Assembly: GCF_030652775.1 (NCBI RefSeq) | Contig: NZ_JAUSPS010000097.1 | Span: 62,001-126,000 of the forward strand | Source of the DNA: Acetobacterium sp. | GTDB lineage: Bacteria > Bacillota > Clostridia > Eubacteriales > Eubacteriaceae | Length of the DNA stretch: 64,000 bases | Reading direction: 5' to 3' | The notes under the pieces: model-generated | Told to the model about the DNA's origin: nothing | The model's input: the letters and a program-made list of their open reading frames with translations, nothing else | The model's database searches: none | Part shown: positions 26,141 through 36,007 of the stretch, one piece after another | Layout of the letters: each line of letters opens with the position of its first letter | Position numbering within the stretch: position 1 is the first letter of the stretch | Position numbers and translations under genes: made by a program

Positions 26141-27058
26141 ATGAAATATCTGGTTATCGGAGCCGGCGGGACTGGCGGATGCATTGGGGCTTATCTGGCC
26201 AAAGCGGAAAAAGATGTGACCTTAATTGCCAGAGGCCATCACCTGGACACAATCCAAAAAAACGGGCTTGAAGTAGAAACCAATTGGCAAGGGACTTATA
26301 CCGTGTCCCCGATCAAGGCCTGTGACAGTGAACATTATGAGGATCAACCGGATGTGATTTTTGTCTGCGTCAAAGGTTATTCACTTGCCGAAATTGTTCC
26401 GTTTATCAAACGGGTCGCACATAAAAATACCGTGGTGATTCCCATTTTAAACATTTATGGTACCGGTGAAAAACTTCAAGCCCTGCTTCCCGAGTTGCTG
26501 GTTACCGACGGCTGCATTTATATCTCCGCCAATATTACTGATCCCGGAAAAATCAAGATGCACGGCGAAATTTTCAGAGTTTTTTTCGGGATCCGTGATC
26601 CCGCTCAATTCCGGCCGGTGCTGAAACAAATTGAAGCAGATTTAAATGACAGCGGTATTCTGGGCGTCCTGTCCCCGGATATCCGCAAAGACGCCTTGCA
26701 GAAATTTTCCTATGTGTCGGCAATGGCAGCCTGCGGTTTGTATTATCATGTTGAGGCCGGAGCGGTTCAGAAACCTGGTGAAATCAGAGACACCTATATT
26801 GATTTGCTGCGCGAAATCAAGCTCCTGGCGCTGGCCATGGACATTCATTTCGACGTTGATATCATCGAGTTTAATCTGGATATTCTGGACTCGCTGGCGC
26901 CGACGGCATCAACCTCGATGCAACGTGATATTAACCTGGGGAAAAAGTCGGAAATTGATGGCCTGGTTTTTGAAGTCCTGCGGATGGGAGAGCACTACCA
27001 TGTTCCCATGCCGACGTATCAACGACTAGCGCAAACATTTGATGGATATGCTCAGTAA
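26141..27058 (+). CDS. Ketopantoate reductase family (ApbA/PanE) protein
   Basis: 305 residues. The N-terminus KYLVIGAGGTGGCIGAYLAK is the dinucleotide-binding GxGxxG motif, with LIARG at the end of the second strand favouring NADP. FVCVKGYSL at about 70-78 is the family's conserved VK segment, and the C-terminal helical domain ends with SSMQRDI-like TSMQRDINLGKKSEIDG at about 256-272. It reduces 2-oxo acids; whether the substrate is ketopantoate is not certain, since many paralogs differ. AAGGAAA lies before the ATG. It may be cotranscribed with the TetR gene 170 bases downstream. Confidence 0.8.
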   Translation: MKYLVIGAGGTGGCIGAYLAKAEKDVTLIARGHHLDTIQKNGLEVETNWQGTYTVSPIKACDSEHYEDQPDVIFVCVKGYSLAEIVPFIKRVAHKNTVVIPILNIYGTGEKLQALLPELLVTDGCIYISANITDPGKIKMHGEIFRVFFGIRDPAQFRPVLKQIEADLNDSGILGVLSPDIRKDALQKFSYVSAMAACGLYYHVEAGAVQKPGEIRDTYIDLLREIKLLALAMDIHFDVDIIEFNLDILDSLAPTASTSMQRDINLGKKSEIDGLVFEVLRMGEHYHVPMPTYQRLAQTFDGYAQ

Positions 27059-27226
27059 CAGACTCTGCCATCAGGGCTATCATTGCGTCTATCCCCGACA
27101 CAACACCAAGATCCACCATTAACACCAATTCAATTTGAACCGGTACAATAAAAAAACTTGCATCCATCAACTCAAAACGCTAAAATAAAACAATATACTA
27201 AAAATTCCAATATGAGAGAGAAGACC

Positions 27227-27886
27227 ATGAATAACCAGAAAGAACAAATCCTCCAGGTGGCCAGCAAGCTGTTTTATGAACAAGGCTATAAGAAAACTTA
27301 TCTGGATCAAATTGCCGAGATCTGCGAAATTACCAAACCCCTGATTTCCTATTATTATAAATCAAAATCAAGTTTGGCCCGGGCGGTCTCAGATACCTTC
27401 CTTTTCGAGCTTAAAAACAACGTTGCCTTTAAACTTTATACTGACTATTTCAAAGAGCGAAAGGTCGATCTTCAAGTCAGCACGGCGGTGGAAATCCGGC
27501 TGTATAACCTGATGTTTCTCACTGATCCCAATGCCATGCGGTTTTTGAAAGAGCTGGCCGATGATAAATATGAGGATTTATTCAGTCAGGACAGCATCCG
27601 TCTCTATAAAATCCATGATCGCCGTTATCATCTTAAAATACATAACAACATAGATGAATTGGCAATGATTGCCAATGCGGCTCGTGGTGCCTCTTTTTCT
27701 GTTTTATGGGCTTACAACCGGGGCGAATTCAATTGCACCCAGGAAGATTGCCTGGATTATATCACCCGGCTAAACTTTGTGCTGATGCATATTGATCCAA
27801 TCCGCATCGATGCCATTCTGTCCGAAAGTAAGGAAGTCCTTAAACAGGTTCCCTTTGCAATTAAACCTTATTTTCAGATTGAATAA
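27227..27886 (+). CDS. TetR/AcrR-family regulator
   Basis: 219 residues. The N-terminal helix-turn-helix (ILQVASKLFYEQGYKKTYLD, CEITKPLISYYYKSKSSL) is typical of TetR; the helical ligand domain covers about 60-219. The start at 27227 is chosen as the last ATG before the domain, after a purine-rich AGAGAGAAG. It may control the downstream MFS gene or the ketopantoate reductase-like gene. The terminator after it is shared with the convergent MFS gene. Confidence 0.8.
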   Translation: MNNQKEQILQVASKLFYEQGYKKTYLDQIAEICEITKPLISYYYKSKSSLARAVSDTFLFELKNNVAFKLYTDYFKERKVDLQVSTAVEIRLYNLMFLTDPNAMRFLKELADDKYEDLFSQDSIRLYKIHDRRYHLKIHNNIDELAMIANAARGASFSVLWAYNRGEFNCTQEDCLDYITRLNFVLMHIDPIRIDAILSESKEVLKQVPFAIKPYFQIE

Positions 27887-27903
27887 TGCTAACTCTTAAC
27901 TGT

Positions 27904-27943
27904 AAAAACCTCCCGGATTCATAGTTGAATCCGGGAGGTTTTT
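27904..27943. terminator. Bidirectional terminator
   Basis: Perfect 17-base-pair stem AAAAACCTCCCGGATTC with its complement and a 6-base loop. Confidence 0.95.
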
Positions 27944-27968
27944 GCGTTGATGACGGTTATTTAGTAGT

Positions 27969-29126
27969 CTATCTTTTGTCCAGAATGGCATTGCCAATAA
28001 AGGACATCACCCCAACAGCAGCCAGACCGATGGCCGCCAACAGAAATTTGATTTCGATATTGCCGCCGGCTAAATTAGCTACCCCATTGGAAAGGATGGG
28101 TGAGACAAAAATTCCCACACTGGTAGCTGCTGTGACGATGGCAATGGCCAATGAACTGATCGAGGGATGAACGGCATTGGCAGCTAGAAAGGTTCCCGCC
28201 GGATTAATAGTGGCCAGGCAGAATCCACAACACATCGCTCCGATAAATAGTGAAGGCAGCGAGCCAATCACAAAGATAACCAGCATCCCCAAAGCGCCAA
28301 CCAACAGGGATACCGGAATGACGAATTGCTTAAGCACCCGTTGCATCCGTCCAAACAACACCCCAGTGAGCATCCCGGCGGCTGACATCGAGGTATTGAT
28401 CAGCCCGCTGGTGGAGGCATCCCCCAATCCCTTTCCGGCTACGTAGAGGGCGATATTAGTTTGAAAAACAAACAGGAAGACCCCGAACAGAAACATGGTC
28501 AAGGCCGTAAAATAAACCCGGGCATTGAGCTTGACACTTTTTTCTGTGTGTTTTTCTTCAGTGTGCGCCGGGGCACGATCCATGGGCAGGTTTTTCATGA
28601 CGATCACAATCACTGGTATGAAAACCAGATAAACCAGGTATGACATTTGCCAGGAAATCCCAGCCAGCATCCCCGAGGTGAACAGCAGTACCATGCTACC
28701 CCCGTTGACAAATGCCGACTGGAGCCCCATCAGAGCGCCACTTTCCTCCGCCACAAAATAATCAGCAATCAGAGCCATGGACATAGTAGAATTCATCCCC
28801 TGGGCGATCCCCAACAGCAAACTGCAGCCCAGCAACACATAAATGCTGGTGGATCCGAAAAGCAGGGCAATCATCCCCCCAGCCAATCCGCAGACCAGGC
28901 CAAAAATCACCAGGTTTTTCTTCGGCAGCCGCAGCGATAAGGGCCCGGACGCAAAAGCAAACACCAACCCCATCAATGACGGGATGGTTAAAACCATCGA
29001 AATCAACGATGAGTCCACTCCCACAAAATAGGCCTGAATATCGGCCAGAATCGCTGATGCGGTCATTGATATCATCAATAATGATGAGATGGACAGAATC
29101 GCGACTTTAATTTTTCTCTTTTCCAA
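27969..29126 (-). CDS. MFS transporter
   Basis: 385 residues with 12 membrane helices. The start is a TTG, with AGGAG 6 bases upstream. Signature segments include FASGPLSLRLPKKNLVIFG in the loop between helices 2 and 3 and the central charged loop at about 185-200 (DRAPAHTEEKHTEKS). It belongs to the general 12-helix MFS with no recognised subfamily, and the substrate is unknown. It is monocistronic. Confidence 0.8.
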   Translation of the reverse strand: MEKRKIKVAILSISSLLMISMTASAILADIQAYFVGVDSSLISMVLTIPSLMGLVFAFASGPLSLRLPKKNLVIFGLVCGLAGGMIALLFGSTSIYVLLGCSLLLGIAQGMNSTMSMALIADYFVAEESGALMGLQSAFVNGGSMVLLFTSGMLAGISWQMSYLVYLVFIPVIVIVMKNLPMDRAPAHTEEKHTEKSVKLNARVYFTALTMFLFGVFLFVFQTNIALYVAGKGLGDASTSGLINTSMSAAGMLTGVLFGRMQRVLKQFVIPVSLLVGALGMLVIFVIGSLPSLFIGAMCCGFCLATINPAGTFLAANAVHPSISSLAIAIVTAATSVGIFVSPILSNGVANLAGGNIEIKFLLAAIGLAAVGVMSFIGNAILDKR

Positions 29127-29289
29127 GACTTTCTCCTATACTCTTTTCCATTTTTTTTGCCGACACATTTCATAAAACAGTCATAAAACTTTACCGGTTA
29201 AATTTAGAATATTATATTATATTTTGATTTGCCTGTCAACGCTTTCAGTGTTAACAACAAACATCTATACGGCTGAAACCTTAAAATCT

Positions 29290-29335
29290 AAAGAAGCCGT
29301 ATTCAACCTAGATGATGGTTGAATACGGCTTCCTT
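29290..29335 (-). terminator. Terminator of the second chemoreceptor gene
   Basis: Stem GAAGCCGTATTCAACC with its perfect complement and an 8-base loop. On the minus strand it is followed by TTTAGATTTT. Confidence 0.85.
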
Positions 29336-29374
29336 TATTTTTTTGATAGTGCTTCCAAAGGGTTTGTCTGTTTT

Positions 29375-31663
29375 CTATCTTCTTTTTAATTCAAACTGAT
29401 TAATCATTTGTTTTAACATTTCTGCCTGACCGGACAGTTCTTCACTGGCGGCGGCGCTCTGTTCAGCGGTGGCAGAATTCTGTTGAACAACCTGTGCGAC
29501 CTGTTCGATGCCGGTGTTAATCTGGGCAATTCCAGTCGCCTGCTCGTTGGAAGCTTCGGCAATATTTCCAACCAAGTCGGTGACTTCTCTGATCCCTTCG
29601 ACGATTTCATCTAGCGCCGATGCGGTATCATCCGCAATTTTCGTCCCATGTTGAACCTTATTGATGGATCCTTCAATTAAAACAGTCGTTTCTTTAGCGG
29701 CCTCTGCACTTCTGGCCGCCAGGGTTCTTACTTCCTCGGCAACCACAGCAAAACCCTTGCCGTGCTGACCCGCTCTTGCCGCTTCAACGGCGGCGTTTAA
29801 AGCCAAAATATTGGTCTGGAAGGCAATATCGTCAATGACTTTGATAATCTTGGAAATATCCTGAGATGACTGATTAATCTCAACCATCGCACCCTGCATT
29901 TCCGTCATTTGCGCATTTCCTTTGGCAGCATTTTCGCGGACATCCATGGCCAGTTCTCTAGCTTTGTTGGCATTCATGGCGTTGTCTTTGGTTTGATCGG
30001 CAACCTCGGTAATCGATGCGGTCAGTTCCTGAATCGAGCTCGCCTGTTCGGTAGAACCTTGCGCTAGTGACTGGCTTCCCATTGAAACCTGAGCGGAACC
30101 GGCGGTTACCTGTTGCGCCGCATCACTGATATCTCCCAGTAATTTATTTAGTGAAGTAATAATCCCATTTAAGTCATTGGACATTTTTCGGAAATCTCCA
30201 CCGTAATCACGAACCTGTTCTAAATTAAGATTTCCTTTTTCAATTTCTCCGGTAACAACTGACATTTCCTGAACAACGTTCTCAATCCGGACAGCCGTGT
30301 AGTTAACAGACTTAACCAGTTCATCAAATTCACCCTTATAGGTGCCGGCAACTTCCACATGTAAAATTCCTTTGGCCATTTCAACCATTACTTTAGCCAC
30401 TTCTCGGGTTGGTTTGGCAATTTCATCAAGAATATTGTTCATCCCACCAACAAGATCTTCCCATGCACCTTTAAATTTACTGGCATCTGCCCGGGTATCC
30501 AATTCCCCGTCAATGGCGGCACTGGTTAGCATGGTGGCATCATTAATCAGATTGCCGATCGATTTCTTAACCTCAGCTAAATTACTGCCGATTTCACTGA
30601 ATTGGCGATATACCTCCTCAGTATATTCTCCGGCTGCGGCAATGTTCGTATCAAGATCCAAGTCACCTTCTGCTAAACGCAATAAGTTCATTTCTAATCG
30701 TTTTATTTCTGTATTGGAGTACTCATTCACACTGATAATGGATGTCAAATCCGTTACAATTTCGACATAGCCTATCTTCTCGCCTTTTTTGTTGACCAGA
30801 TACGCCGTATCCTGTTTGTTGTTTCTGCCGACCCATTCAAAATAACTGTCGGTCAAGCCTTGATCTACCAGTCGTCTGATTCCACAGCCCTCGGTGTTAC
30901 AGATATTAGCATTCGCACTGCTACATGGCATGCCACAAGCGGCATCACGATTATTTATTACTCCATTTAGAATCATCAGATCAGAAAACGGCTTGTTTAA
31001 AAATGTCCAATTCATATCGTTGTCAATAACGTGAACTGGGAACGGAATAGCATCCAGGATCGCTTCATACCACTCCATCTTATCAACAACAATATCCATC
31101 ACTTTGTTGGCATTTAAAACGGCATTTTTGTATTCGCCGACAAGATCATCAGCTGGATCTCGCTTCGAGAATTCGCCACTTTGCGCCCATTCCACCAGCA
31201 ACGCCGTGTCACCGGCAAAGCGTTTAATGGAATCTCTGATTGTAACCAAACTATTCCCCAGGACATCCTGATCCGATCCGCTGATGATTTCAACCGTCAT
31301 ATCCCCTTCCGCCAGTTTCTTTGCAGTTGCGGTATGCATCTTGATATTCTCAGCAATATTTGCAAAGGCTGCACTGAGTTCACCCAATTGATCCTGAGAA
31401 TGATCAATTTCAATCACCATATCAATGTCGCCCTTGGACAGTCGACTGGCAGCTAGGGTCAAACTTGATAGTTTGTTTGAGACACCTTTTACCGCTATGA
31501 TAAATACCCCCAGCATTGCAACCAGACCGATACCAAAAATCAACACCATGTTGTTCTGGTCGCCCATTGTCACAACCAGACCGGCAACAATTAAAAATAC
31601 CGCACTGATTGGCAACCCTACCGATAATAACAACTTTGATAATAAACTCTTTTTATTATTCAT
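29375..31663 (-). CDS. Methyl-accepting chemotaxis protein without outside sensor, with cysteine-rich PAS domain
   Basis: 762 residues. Two adjacent membrane helices (about 9-60) are joined by a very short loop, so no extracellular ligand domain exists. HAMP modules follow, then a PAS domain at about 195-306 with Cys near 243, 247, 255 and 260 (ACGMPC, NICN, EGCGIRR). It closely matches the PAS domain of the large chemoreceptor at 13952-17137. Further HAMP-like repeats and the signalling domain ([19 protein letters not shown]) end the protein. The start at 31663 lies 5-6 bases after GGAGG. Sensing must be intracellular, probably by the cysteine-rich PAS domain. Confidence 0.9.
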   Translation of the reverse strand: MNNKKSLLSKLLLSVGLPISAVFLIVAGLVVTMGDQNNMVLIFGIGLVAMLGVFIIAVKGVSNKLSSLTLAASRLSKGDIDMVIEIDHSQDQLGELSAAFANIAENIKMHTATAKKLAEGDMTVEIISGSDQDVLGNSLVTIRDSIKRFAGDTALLVEWAQSGEFSKRDPADDLVGEYKNAVLNANKVMDIVVDKMEWYEAILDAIPFPVHVIDNDMNWTFLNKPFSDLMILNGVINNRDAACGMPCSSANANICNTEGCGIRRLVDQGLTDSYFEWVGRNNKQDTAYLVNKKGEKIGYVEIVTDLTSIISVNEYSNTEIKRLEMNLLRLAEGDLDLDTNIAAAGEYTEEVYRQFSEIGSNLAEVKKSIGNLINDATMLTSAAIDGELDTRADASKFKGAWEDLVGGMNNILDEIAKPTREVAKVMVEMAKGILHVEVAGTYKGEFDELVKSVNYTAVRIENVVQEMSVVTGEIEKGNLNLEQVRDYGGDFRKMSNDLNGIITSLNKLLGDISDAAQQVTAGSAQVSMGSQSLAQGSTEQASSIQELTASITEVADQTKDNAMNANKARELAMDVRENAAKGNAQMTEMQGAMVEINQSSQDISKIIKVIDDIAFQTNILALNAAVEAARAGQHGKGFAVVAEEVRTLAARSAEAAKETTVLIEGSINKVQHGTKIADDTASALDEIVEGIREVTDLVGNIAEASNEQATGIAQINTGIEQVAQVVQQNSATAEQSAAASEELSGQAEMLKQMINQFELKRR

Positions 31664-31975
31664 TTTTTCCTCCATGATGTTTATCTAATTGTATTTATAC
31701 CCTTACTAACCGAATTATTCAGATCAAACTGGAAATAAATGATGTTAAAAAAAACTAACCGCAGCTTTGGGTTTCTAGTTTTTCGGATGCATCACATCAT
31801 CCTGAATGCCATTGATCAAACGCTCTTAATCATCAAAGTTTAAGGCAATTTTTTACTCTTATTTAAATTATCAAGCAGCAAATATTGCAACTATATAATC
31901 GATTACTGATATTATAAACTTATTCGCAATAATATACCAATGTTTTTTACTCTATTTTTGACTTTTGTGAAATAC

Positions 31976-32017
31976 ACTGATAATATTTTGCACATTACTG
32001 ATAATATTTTGCACATT
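31976..32017. repeat. Perfect 21-bp tandem repeat upstream of the chemoreceptor gene
   Basis: Two identical copies of a 21-base unit beginning ACTGATAATATTTTGC lie head to tail at 31976-31996 and 31997-32017. The unit length equals two helical turns, so both copies face the same side of the DNA. It lies about 310 bases before the chemoreceptor start, in a region (31664-32057) that otherwise holds no gene. Confidence 0.8.
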
Positions 32018-32057
32018 TATGGAATCACTTTTCAACCCATTATTAGAAATTCACATA

Positions 32058-32101
32058 CAAAAAAACCGCATCAACCTTTTTATTGGTTCGATACGGCTTT
32101 T
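32058..32101 (-). terminator. Terminator of the nitroreductase gene
   Basis: Minus-strand stem GCCGTATCGAACC / GGTTGATGCGGT (imperfect) followed by TTTTTTT, 27 bases after the stop. Confidence 0.8.
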
Positions 32102-32127
32102 GTTCGTTTAATTATGATTTCTTTGAC

Positions 32128-32619
32128 TTATTCAAAATGAACCCGCTCGGCATCAAACCGGTCTTTCTGCTCGGTATCAGCCACCGGGTAACCAATCGGA
32201 ATAATGGCGTAAGGCGTCAGATGATCCGGTACATTCAGTACTTTTCGGACATTTTCCATTCGATCTGCCAGCGGTGCAATACCAATCCAGACTGCTCCCA
32301 GTTCCAGTTCCGTGACTTCAAGCAGAATATTTTCGGTGCATGCAGCCATATCGATGTCGGCAAATTCTGGCATCATCATTTCTTTACGGTAAACCGGCAC
32401 AATCGCCATGGCAGCATCTTTAATGCATCCGCCATAGGGACTGCAGTCGGCCAGAGCGGCCAGGGTTTCTTTATTTTTGACCACATAAAACTCCCAAGGC
32501 TGCTGATTGGCGGCTGATGGTGCGGCCATGGCGGCTCTAAGAATCTTATCGATTTTTTCCGCTTCCACTTCCTTATTTTCATACTTTCTGACACTAGTTC
32601 GATTAAAAATTACGCTCAT
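32128..32619 (-). CDS. Nitroreductase family protein
   Basis: 163 residues. The FMN-binding RTSVRKYENKEV near the N-terminus and AAPSAANQQPWEFYVV at about 33-48 are nitroreductase hallmarks. ELGAVWIGI and IPIGYPVADTEQKDRF close the fold. It is a short member of the family and probably a flavin-dependent NAD(P)H oxidoreductase of nitro, quinone or azo compounds. GGAGG lies before the ATG. It is divergent from a truncated HxlR regulator gene, with a 9-bp-arm palindrome between them, the usual layout for HxlR-controlled reductases. Confidence 0.85.
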   Translation of the reverse strand: MSVIFNRTSVRKYENKEVEAEKIDKILRAAMAAPSAANQQPWEFYVVKNKETLAALADCSPYGGCIKDAAMAIVPVYRKEMMMPEFADIDMAACTENILLEVTELELGAVWIGIAPLADRMENVRKVLNVPDHLTPYAIIPIGYPVADTEQKDRFDAERVHFE

Positions 32620-32732
32620 TTTTTTCCTCCAAATTTTTCATAATTGTATTTTTGTAATTTCTTGCGCCTTGCTCTTATTCATGCTATCATTTTACCAATC
32701 ATTTTCATAAAAACAAGTATGTACTATTTAGT

Positions 32733-32760
32733 TACTTACTACCCAAAAGGATAGTAAGTA
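32733..32760. promoter_or_regulatory. Palindromic operator between nitroreductase and hxlR remnant
   Basis: TACTTACTA (32733-32741) and TAGTAAGTA (32752-32760) form a perfect inverted repeat with a 10-base spacer. A further TACTATTTAGTTAC overlaps on the left. The AT-rich TACT/AGTA composition resembles boxes of HxlR/YodB-type regulators. Confidence 0.65.
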
Positions 32761-32787
32761 TTCAAAAAACTGCTAAAGGAGTCCCAA

Positions 32788-32886
32788 ATGACTGAAAAAA
32801 ATCATTTCTGTTTCCCCATTGATGCCACCATCAGCCTGATCGGCGGTAAATATAAAACCAAGATTCTCTGGAATCTGGTCAACTAA
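32788..32886 (+). pseudogene. Truncated HxlR-family regulator
   Basis: AAAGGAG precedes an ATG, and 32 codons read through CFPIDATISLIGGKYKTKILW, the conserved start of HxlR/MarR-like regulators, before a TAA. Intact family members have about 100-120 residues, and the winged-helix core is missing. The following 38 bases to the next gene have no HxlR similarity, so the rest is deleted rather than just interrupted. The start region and operator look intact. Confidence 0.75.
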
Positions 32887-32924
32887 TGAAGAAATCACAT
32901 CAGTGATGCGATCGGATTGTTTGC

Positions 32925-33479
32925 CTACTTGTCATAAAGAATATTTTTACGCAAGGTCTCGGCCTCTTTCACACCAGCTAAAACCGCCACGATTTCCAGG
33001 GCAAAATCCACCGCTTTTCCCGGACCCCGCGAGGTGATTATGTTGCCGTCCTTGACGACCGCATCCTGTAGATAGATTGAATTAGGGATATCCTTTTCAA
33101 ACCCAGGGTAAGATGTCACTTTTTTTCCAGCGATGATCTTTGCTTTTTCTAAAACGATCGGCCCGGCACAGATCGCAGCCACTAATTTCCCGGCGGTATG
33201 CATGTCTCTAACGATTTTCACAACCCGTTGATCGTCTCTTAGATTCGCTGCCCCTGGCATTCCGCCGGGAATAATGACGGCCTCGTAGGCGTCAAGGTCT
33301 GCCAGCTCATCGATGTGTTTGTCCGCTTTTACTTCGATCTGATGACTTCCGGAAACCTGAAGGCTGTCGCCGATGGCAACCATATCAACCTTAATCGGGT
33401 TGACTCTTCTTAAATAATCGACAACGGTTAAGGCTTCCACTTCCTCAAATCCCGCTGCTAAAAAAACAATTACATTCAT
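32925..33479 (-). CDS. DJ-1/PfpI family protein
   Basis: 184 residues. FLAAGFEEVEALTVVD carries the conserved Glu16-type residue, and AAICAGPIVLEKA holds the reactive cysteine of the nucleophile elbow, followed by TSYPGFE. This is the YajL/DJ-1 subgroup linked to oxidative or carbonyl stress and protein deglycation. GGGAGG lies before the ATG. Its stop lies 38 bases from the hxlR remnant, suggesting that the deletion which removed the regulator ended near here. Confidence 0.85.
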   Translation of the reverse strand: MNVIVFLAAGFEEVEALTVVDYLRRVNPIKVDMVAIGDSLQVSGSHQIEVKADKHIDELADLDAYEAVIIPGGMPGAANLRDDQRVVKIVRDMHTAGKLVAAICAGPIVLEKAKIIAGKKVTSYPGFEKDIPNSIYLQDAVVKDGNIITSRGPGKAVDFALEIVAVLAGVKEAETLRKNILYDK

Positions 33480-33676
33480 TTATTTTCCTCCCTTTGCGTT
33501 ATTATTACGATACCATGCAACGCTTAATATAAAATACAAAGCCGCAGCGTTTGTTTTTGTCTCTATTTTAACAGAAATTCGACCTCAGTTGGAGCGGATT
33601 ATCAATGTCGGCGGAAATTACTTTAACATCTGTTGGGTGCCCGACACTCACCATCAGCAAGGCTGTTTTGATATTA

Positions 33677-35062
33677 TTAGTCAAAATAGATGCTGCCGCC
33701 GATGAATTCACGCAATATTGAATTAAAAGGGACTTTCTCAGTATTAATTGGCTCACAGAAGGATAGAATATTAAGCAGGCGATCTCTTGTCTTCACATAG
33801 GGGCTGTTATCATCTATTTTATTTAAGGATGCTTCGGCAAAAGTTCTCATTGCATTTAATTCGTAAAGAAGGCTCGAATTAAACATCACGTCAGATTCTT
33901 CCTGGAATTTAAAAACGTTTTTATACTCGCCGCGCCGTACATTTTCCCACTGATCCAGGGTATCCTCCGGATGCGTACCGCGGAATTGGTCGCCTCTGAC
34001 GATTCGTCTAATCAGCCGTACTTCAGAACTCGGCACTCTGTTTTCCAAGTTGAAATTTAACTGAAACAGTGAGCTGAGGTAGACTTTAAAAAGCATGTTC
34101 CGGTTGATACCCAAAAACAATACCGGATTCAATGCATGGATCCCTTCTACGACAAGTATTTCATCGGGTCCGACTTGCAGTCTCCTTGTTTGGCTGGAAC
34201 GATGGCCGGTTTTAAAATCATAGATCGGCGTTTCAATCGTTTTTCCATTTATCAGCTCGACAAGCTGCTGTTGCAAATAGGGAAGATCCAAAGCATCAAG
34301 ACAGTCAAAATCTGGCTTGCCGTCCTCAGTAAGCGGCGTCACTTCGCGGTTCACAAAATAATCATCCATCGCAAGCGTAACCGGCTTTAATCCGTTCACA
34401 CTCAACTGTGTCGATAATCGTTGCGCAAATGTCGTCTTTCCTGAAGAAGATGGCCCTGAAATCAGCAGTACCCGCAGAGCCCGCTGCTGCTGCAGAATCA
34501 TCACGGCAATATCGGATATTTCTTTTTCGTGCAGGGCTTCGGCCATCCCCAACAGCTTCAGGCTGGCGCTGCTGACGACAAAGTCGTTAACATCATTAAG
34601 CAACTCAATATTAATATTTTTCAGCCACTTTTGTGTCTTATCATACATTGCCGAGAGTTTATCCGGCGGAATTAACGAGGTGTTGCAATCGCGGTCAATG
34701 TCTCCAAAGTCGACAATAAAACCATCTGCATAAGGAATTACACAGAAAGGATCCATATCTTCAACGTTTGTTTCGCAGGGATAAATCATTTTTACAACAT
34801 AGTCATCTACCTGATAAAAGTAGTAGCCTCCCTCATGCTTTAAAAAGTCAATATCAGGATTACTCAAAATCCATTCTTTTAGTTTTTTTTCAATCTGATA
34901 GACTTCTCTGATTGAAATTGCAGAATCGGCAAATCGGCAAAACACTCCCTCCATAATTGAATAAGCGATTTTAAGTGATTCTTGAGGAAAAAGCTGCCTG
35001 ATTACAATGATCAATCCCAGCTTACAAGTCTGCCGGCTTTGAATCAAATGTGTTTCTCGCAT
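33677..35062 (-). CDS. Uridine kinase-like nucleoside kinase
   Basis: 461 residues. The N-terminal 170 residues are an accessory domain with no clear match. The kinase domain covers about 185-400, with P-loop GPSSSGKTTFAQRLS, AMDDYFVNREVTP (the DDYY-type substrate motif of uridine kinases), PIYDFKTGHR and VVEGIHALNP. This is the layout of the long bacterial nucleoside kinases often annotated as uridine kinase with a threonyl-tRNA-synthetase-like N-terminus; here the N-terminal part is shorter. The ATG at 35062 is preferred to the one at 35068 for ribosome-site spacing. Confidence 0.8.
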   Translation of the reverse strand: MRETHLIQSRQTCKLGLIIVIRQLFPQESLKIAYSIMEGVFCRFADSAISIREVYQIEKKLKEWILSNPDIDFLKHEGGYYFYQVDDYVVKMIYPCETNVEDMDPFCVIPYADGFIVDFGDIDRDCNTSLIPPDKLSAMYDKTQKWLKNINIELLNDVNDFVVSSASLKLLGMAEALHEKEISDIAVMILQQQRALRVLLISGPSSSGKTTFAQRLSTQLSVNGLKPVTLAMDDYFVNREVTPLTEDGKPDFDCLDALDLPYLQQQLVELINGKTIETPIYDFKTGHRSSQTRRLQVGPDEILVVEGIHALNPVLFLGINRNMLFKVYLSSLFQLNFNLENRVPSSEVRLIRRIVRGDQFRGTHPEDTLDQWENVRRGEYKNVFKFQEESDVMFNSSLLYELNAMRTFAEASLNKIDDNSPYVKTRDRLLNILSFCEPINTEKVPFNSILREFIGGSIYFD

Positions 35063-35139
35063 CGTCATACCTTCTTTCTATCTAATTTATGATTGCGTAT
35101 CTTAGTATCAGACACCGGTTTGATTGTTTTCTTTCTTGT

Positions 35140-35697
35140 TTATATCCTCGCCAAGGCGTATTTATCCATTTCGTGGTTAAGTAACTTCATAATCGTCAAC
35201 TCATCCATCGCATCAGTCAGCGCATTATGCAACTCACAGTATTCCAGCTCTGCGCTTAACATCCGGTAAACACTCTCCACGCCGTAGCCTCGCTTCAATC
35301 TGCCGGTGCCGTAGCATTCGGCACAATCAGGTATGCTGTGATTGTGCTGTCGATATGCCGCCACCTTCATAATGTCATACCAGGTAAAATGCCTTAATTC
35401 TGGCAGATGCCGGTAATCAAACGCAGCGTTGTAAGCAAACATCGCCGTGGCCTCATGATCTGAAAGAAACTGCCGCAATTCAGCCATTGCCTTTTCCCGT
35501 GAACACTCAAGGTCAGGTTTGATGCCGTTGGAATATAGGGCGTATGTGTACATCCCGCCATGATCCTTGAACGGTGTGAGGATGTAATATCGTTTGTCGA
35601 CCAACTCGAAGGTCACCGCATCGGCGATGACAATCCCAACCGACATAACCGCATCACCCCAGGTCGTTTCCGTGTCAATTACAGCGAATTTGCTCAT
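35140..35697 (-). CDS. DEDDh 3'-5' exonuclease (DnaQ-like)
   Basis: 185 residues. Exo I is FAVIDTETTWGD (Asp, Glu), Exo II is FAYNAAFDYRHL and Exo III is HNALTDAMDEL (His, Asp), giving the full DEDDh set. A CAECYGTGRLKRGYG insert adds two cysteines. It is probably a stand-alone nuclease acting on DNA or RNA ends. GGAG lies 6 bases upstream of the ATG. The start overlaps a small cysteine-rich ORF by 23 bases, so the two may be coupled. Confidence 0.85.
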   Translation of the reverse strand: MSKFAVIDTETTWGDAVMSVGIVIADAVTFELVDKRYYILTPFKDHGGMYTYALYSNGIKPDLECSREKAMAELRQFLSDHEATAMFAYNAAFDYRHLPELRHFTWYDIMKVAAYRQHNHSIPDCAECYGTGRLKRGYGVESVYRMLSAELEYCELHNALTDAMDELTIMKLLNHEMDKYALARI

Positions 35698-35794
35698 TTT
35701 TTTCTCCTTTTTCGCAATGCTCACAATACTTTCTGTCAAGCACAGGCTTGCCGCAAGACTGGCTACTGTATTGTACCATTTTTTTGTTACTCAT
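35675..35794 (-). CDS. Small cysteine-rich ORF overlapping the exonuclease gene
   Basis: 39 codons. GGAGG lies 8 bases before the ATG. The product contains SCGKPVLDRKYCEHCEKG, a possible small zinc ribbon (C-x9-C-x2-C), and ends after RCN. It overlaps the exonuclease start in another frame by 23 bases. The ribosome site and cysteine pattern argue for a real gene, and there is no independent support. Confidence 0.4.
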   Translation of the reverse strand: MSNKKMVQYSSQSCGKPVLDRKYCEHCEKGEKNEQIRCN

Positions 35795-36007
35795 TGGATT
35801 TGCCCTCCAAATTTTTTGTTAGATTTTCCTTTGTTTTCAATAAAAACATCGATATGTTAAGCTTGTGTCTGGTACAAAATTTCAAAGTTTATTTTTATTA
35901 TACGCCCCTGCCATCAAAAAAACTATTCCTAATTCGATTTTTTCGCCATGCTTATTCTCCATATTCATCTTATTTGACATTTGTCAAAGACTTCCCCAGA
36001 TTAACGC

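Noticed and set aside
33568-33676. Minus-strand frame with a loose resemblance to the HPr phosphocarrier C-terminus
   Set aside because: The first third is the shadow of the nucleoside kinase gene, there is no ribosome site, and the active-site histidine region is absent.
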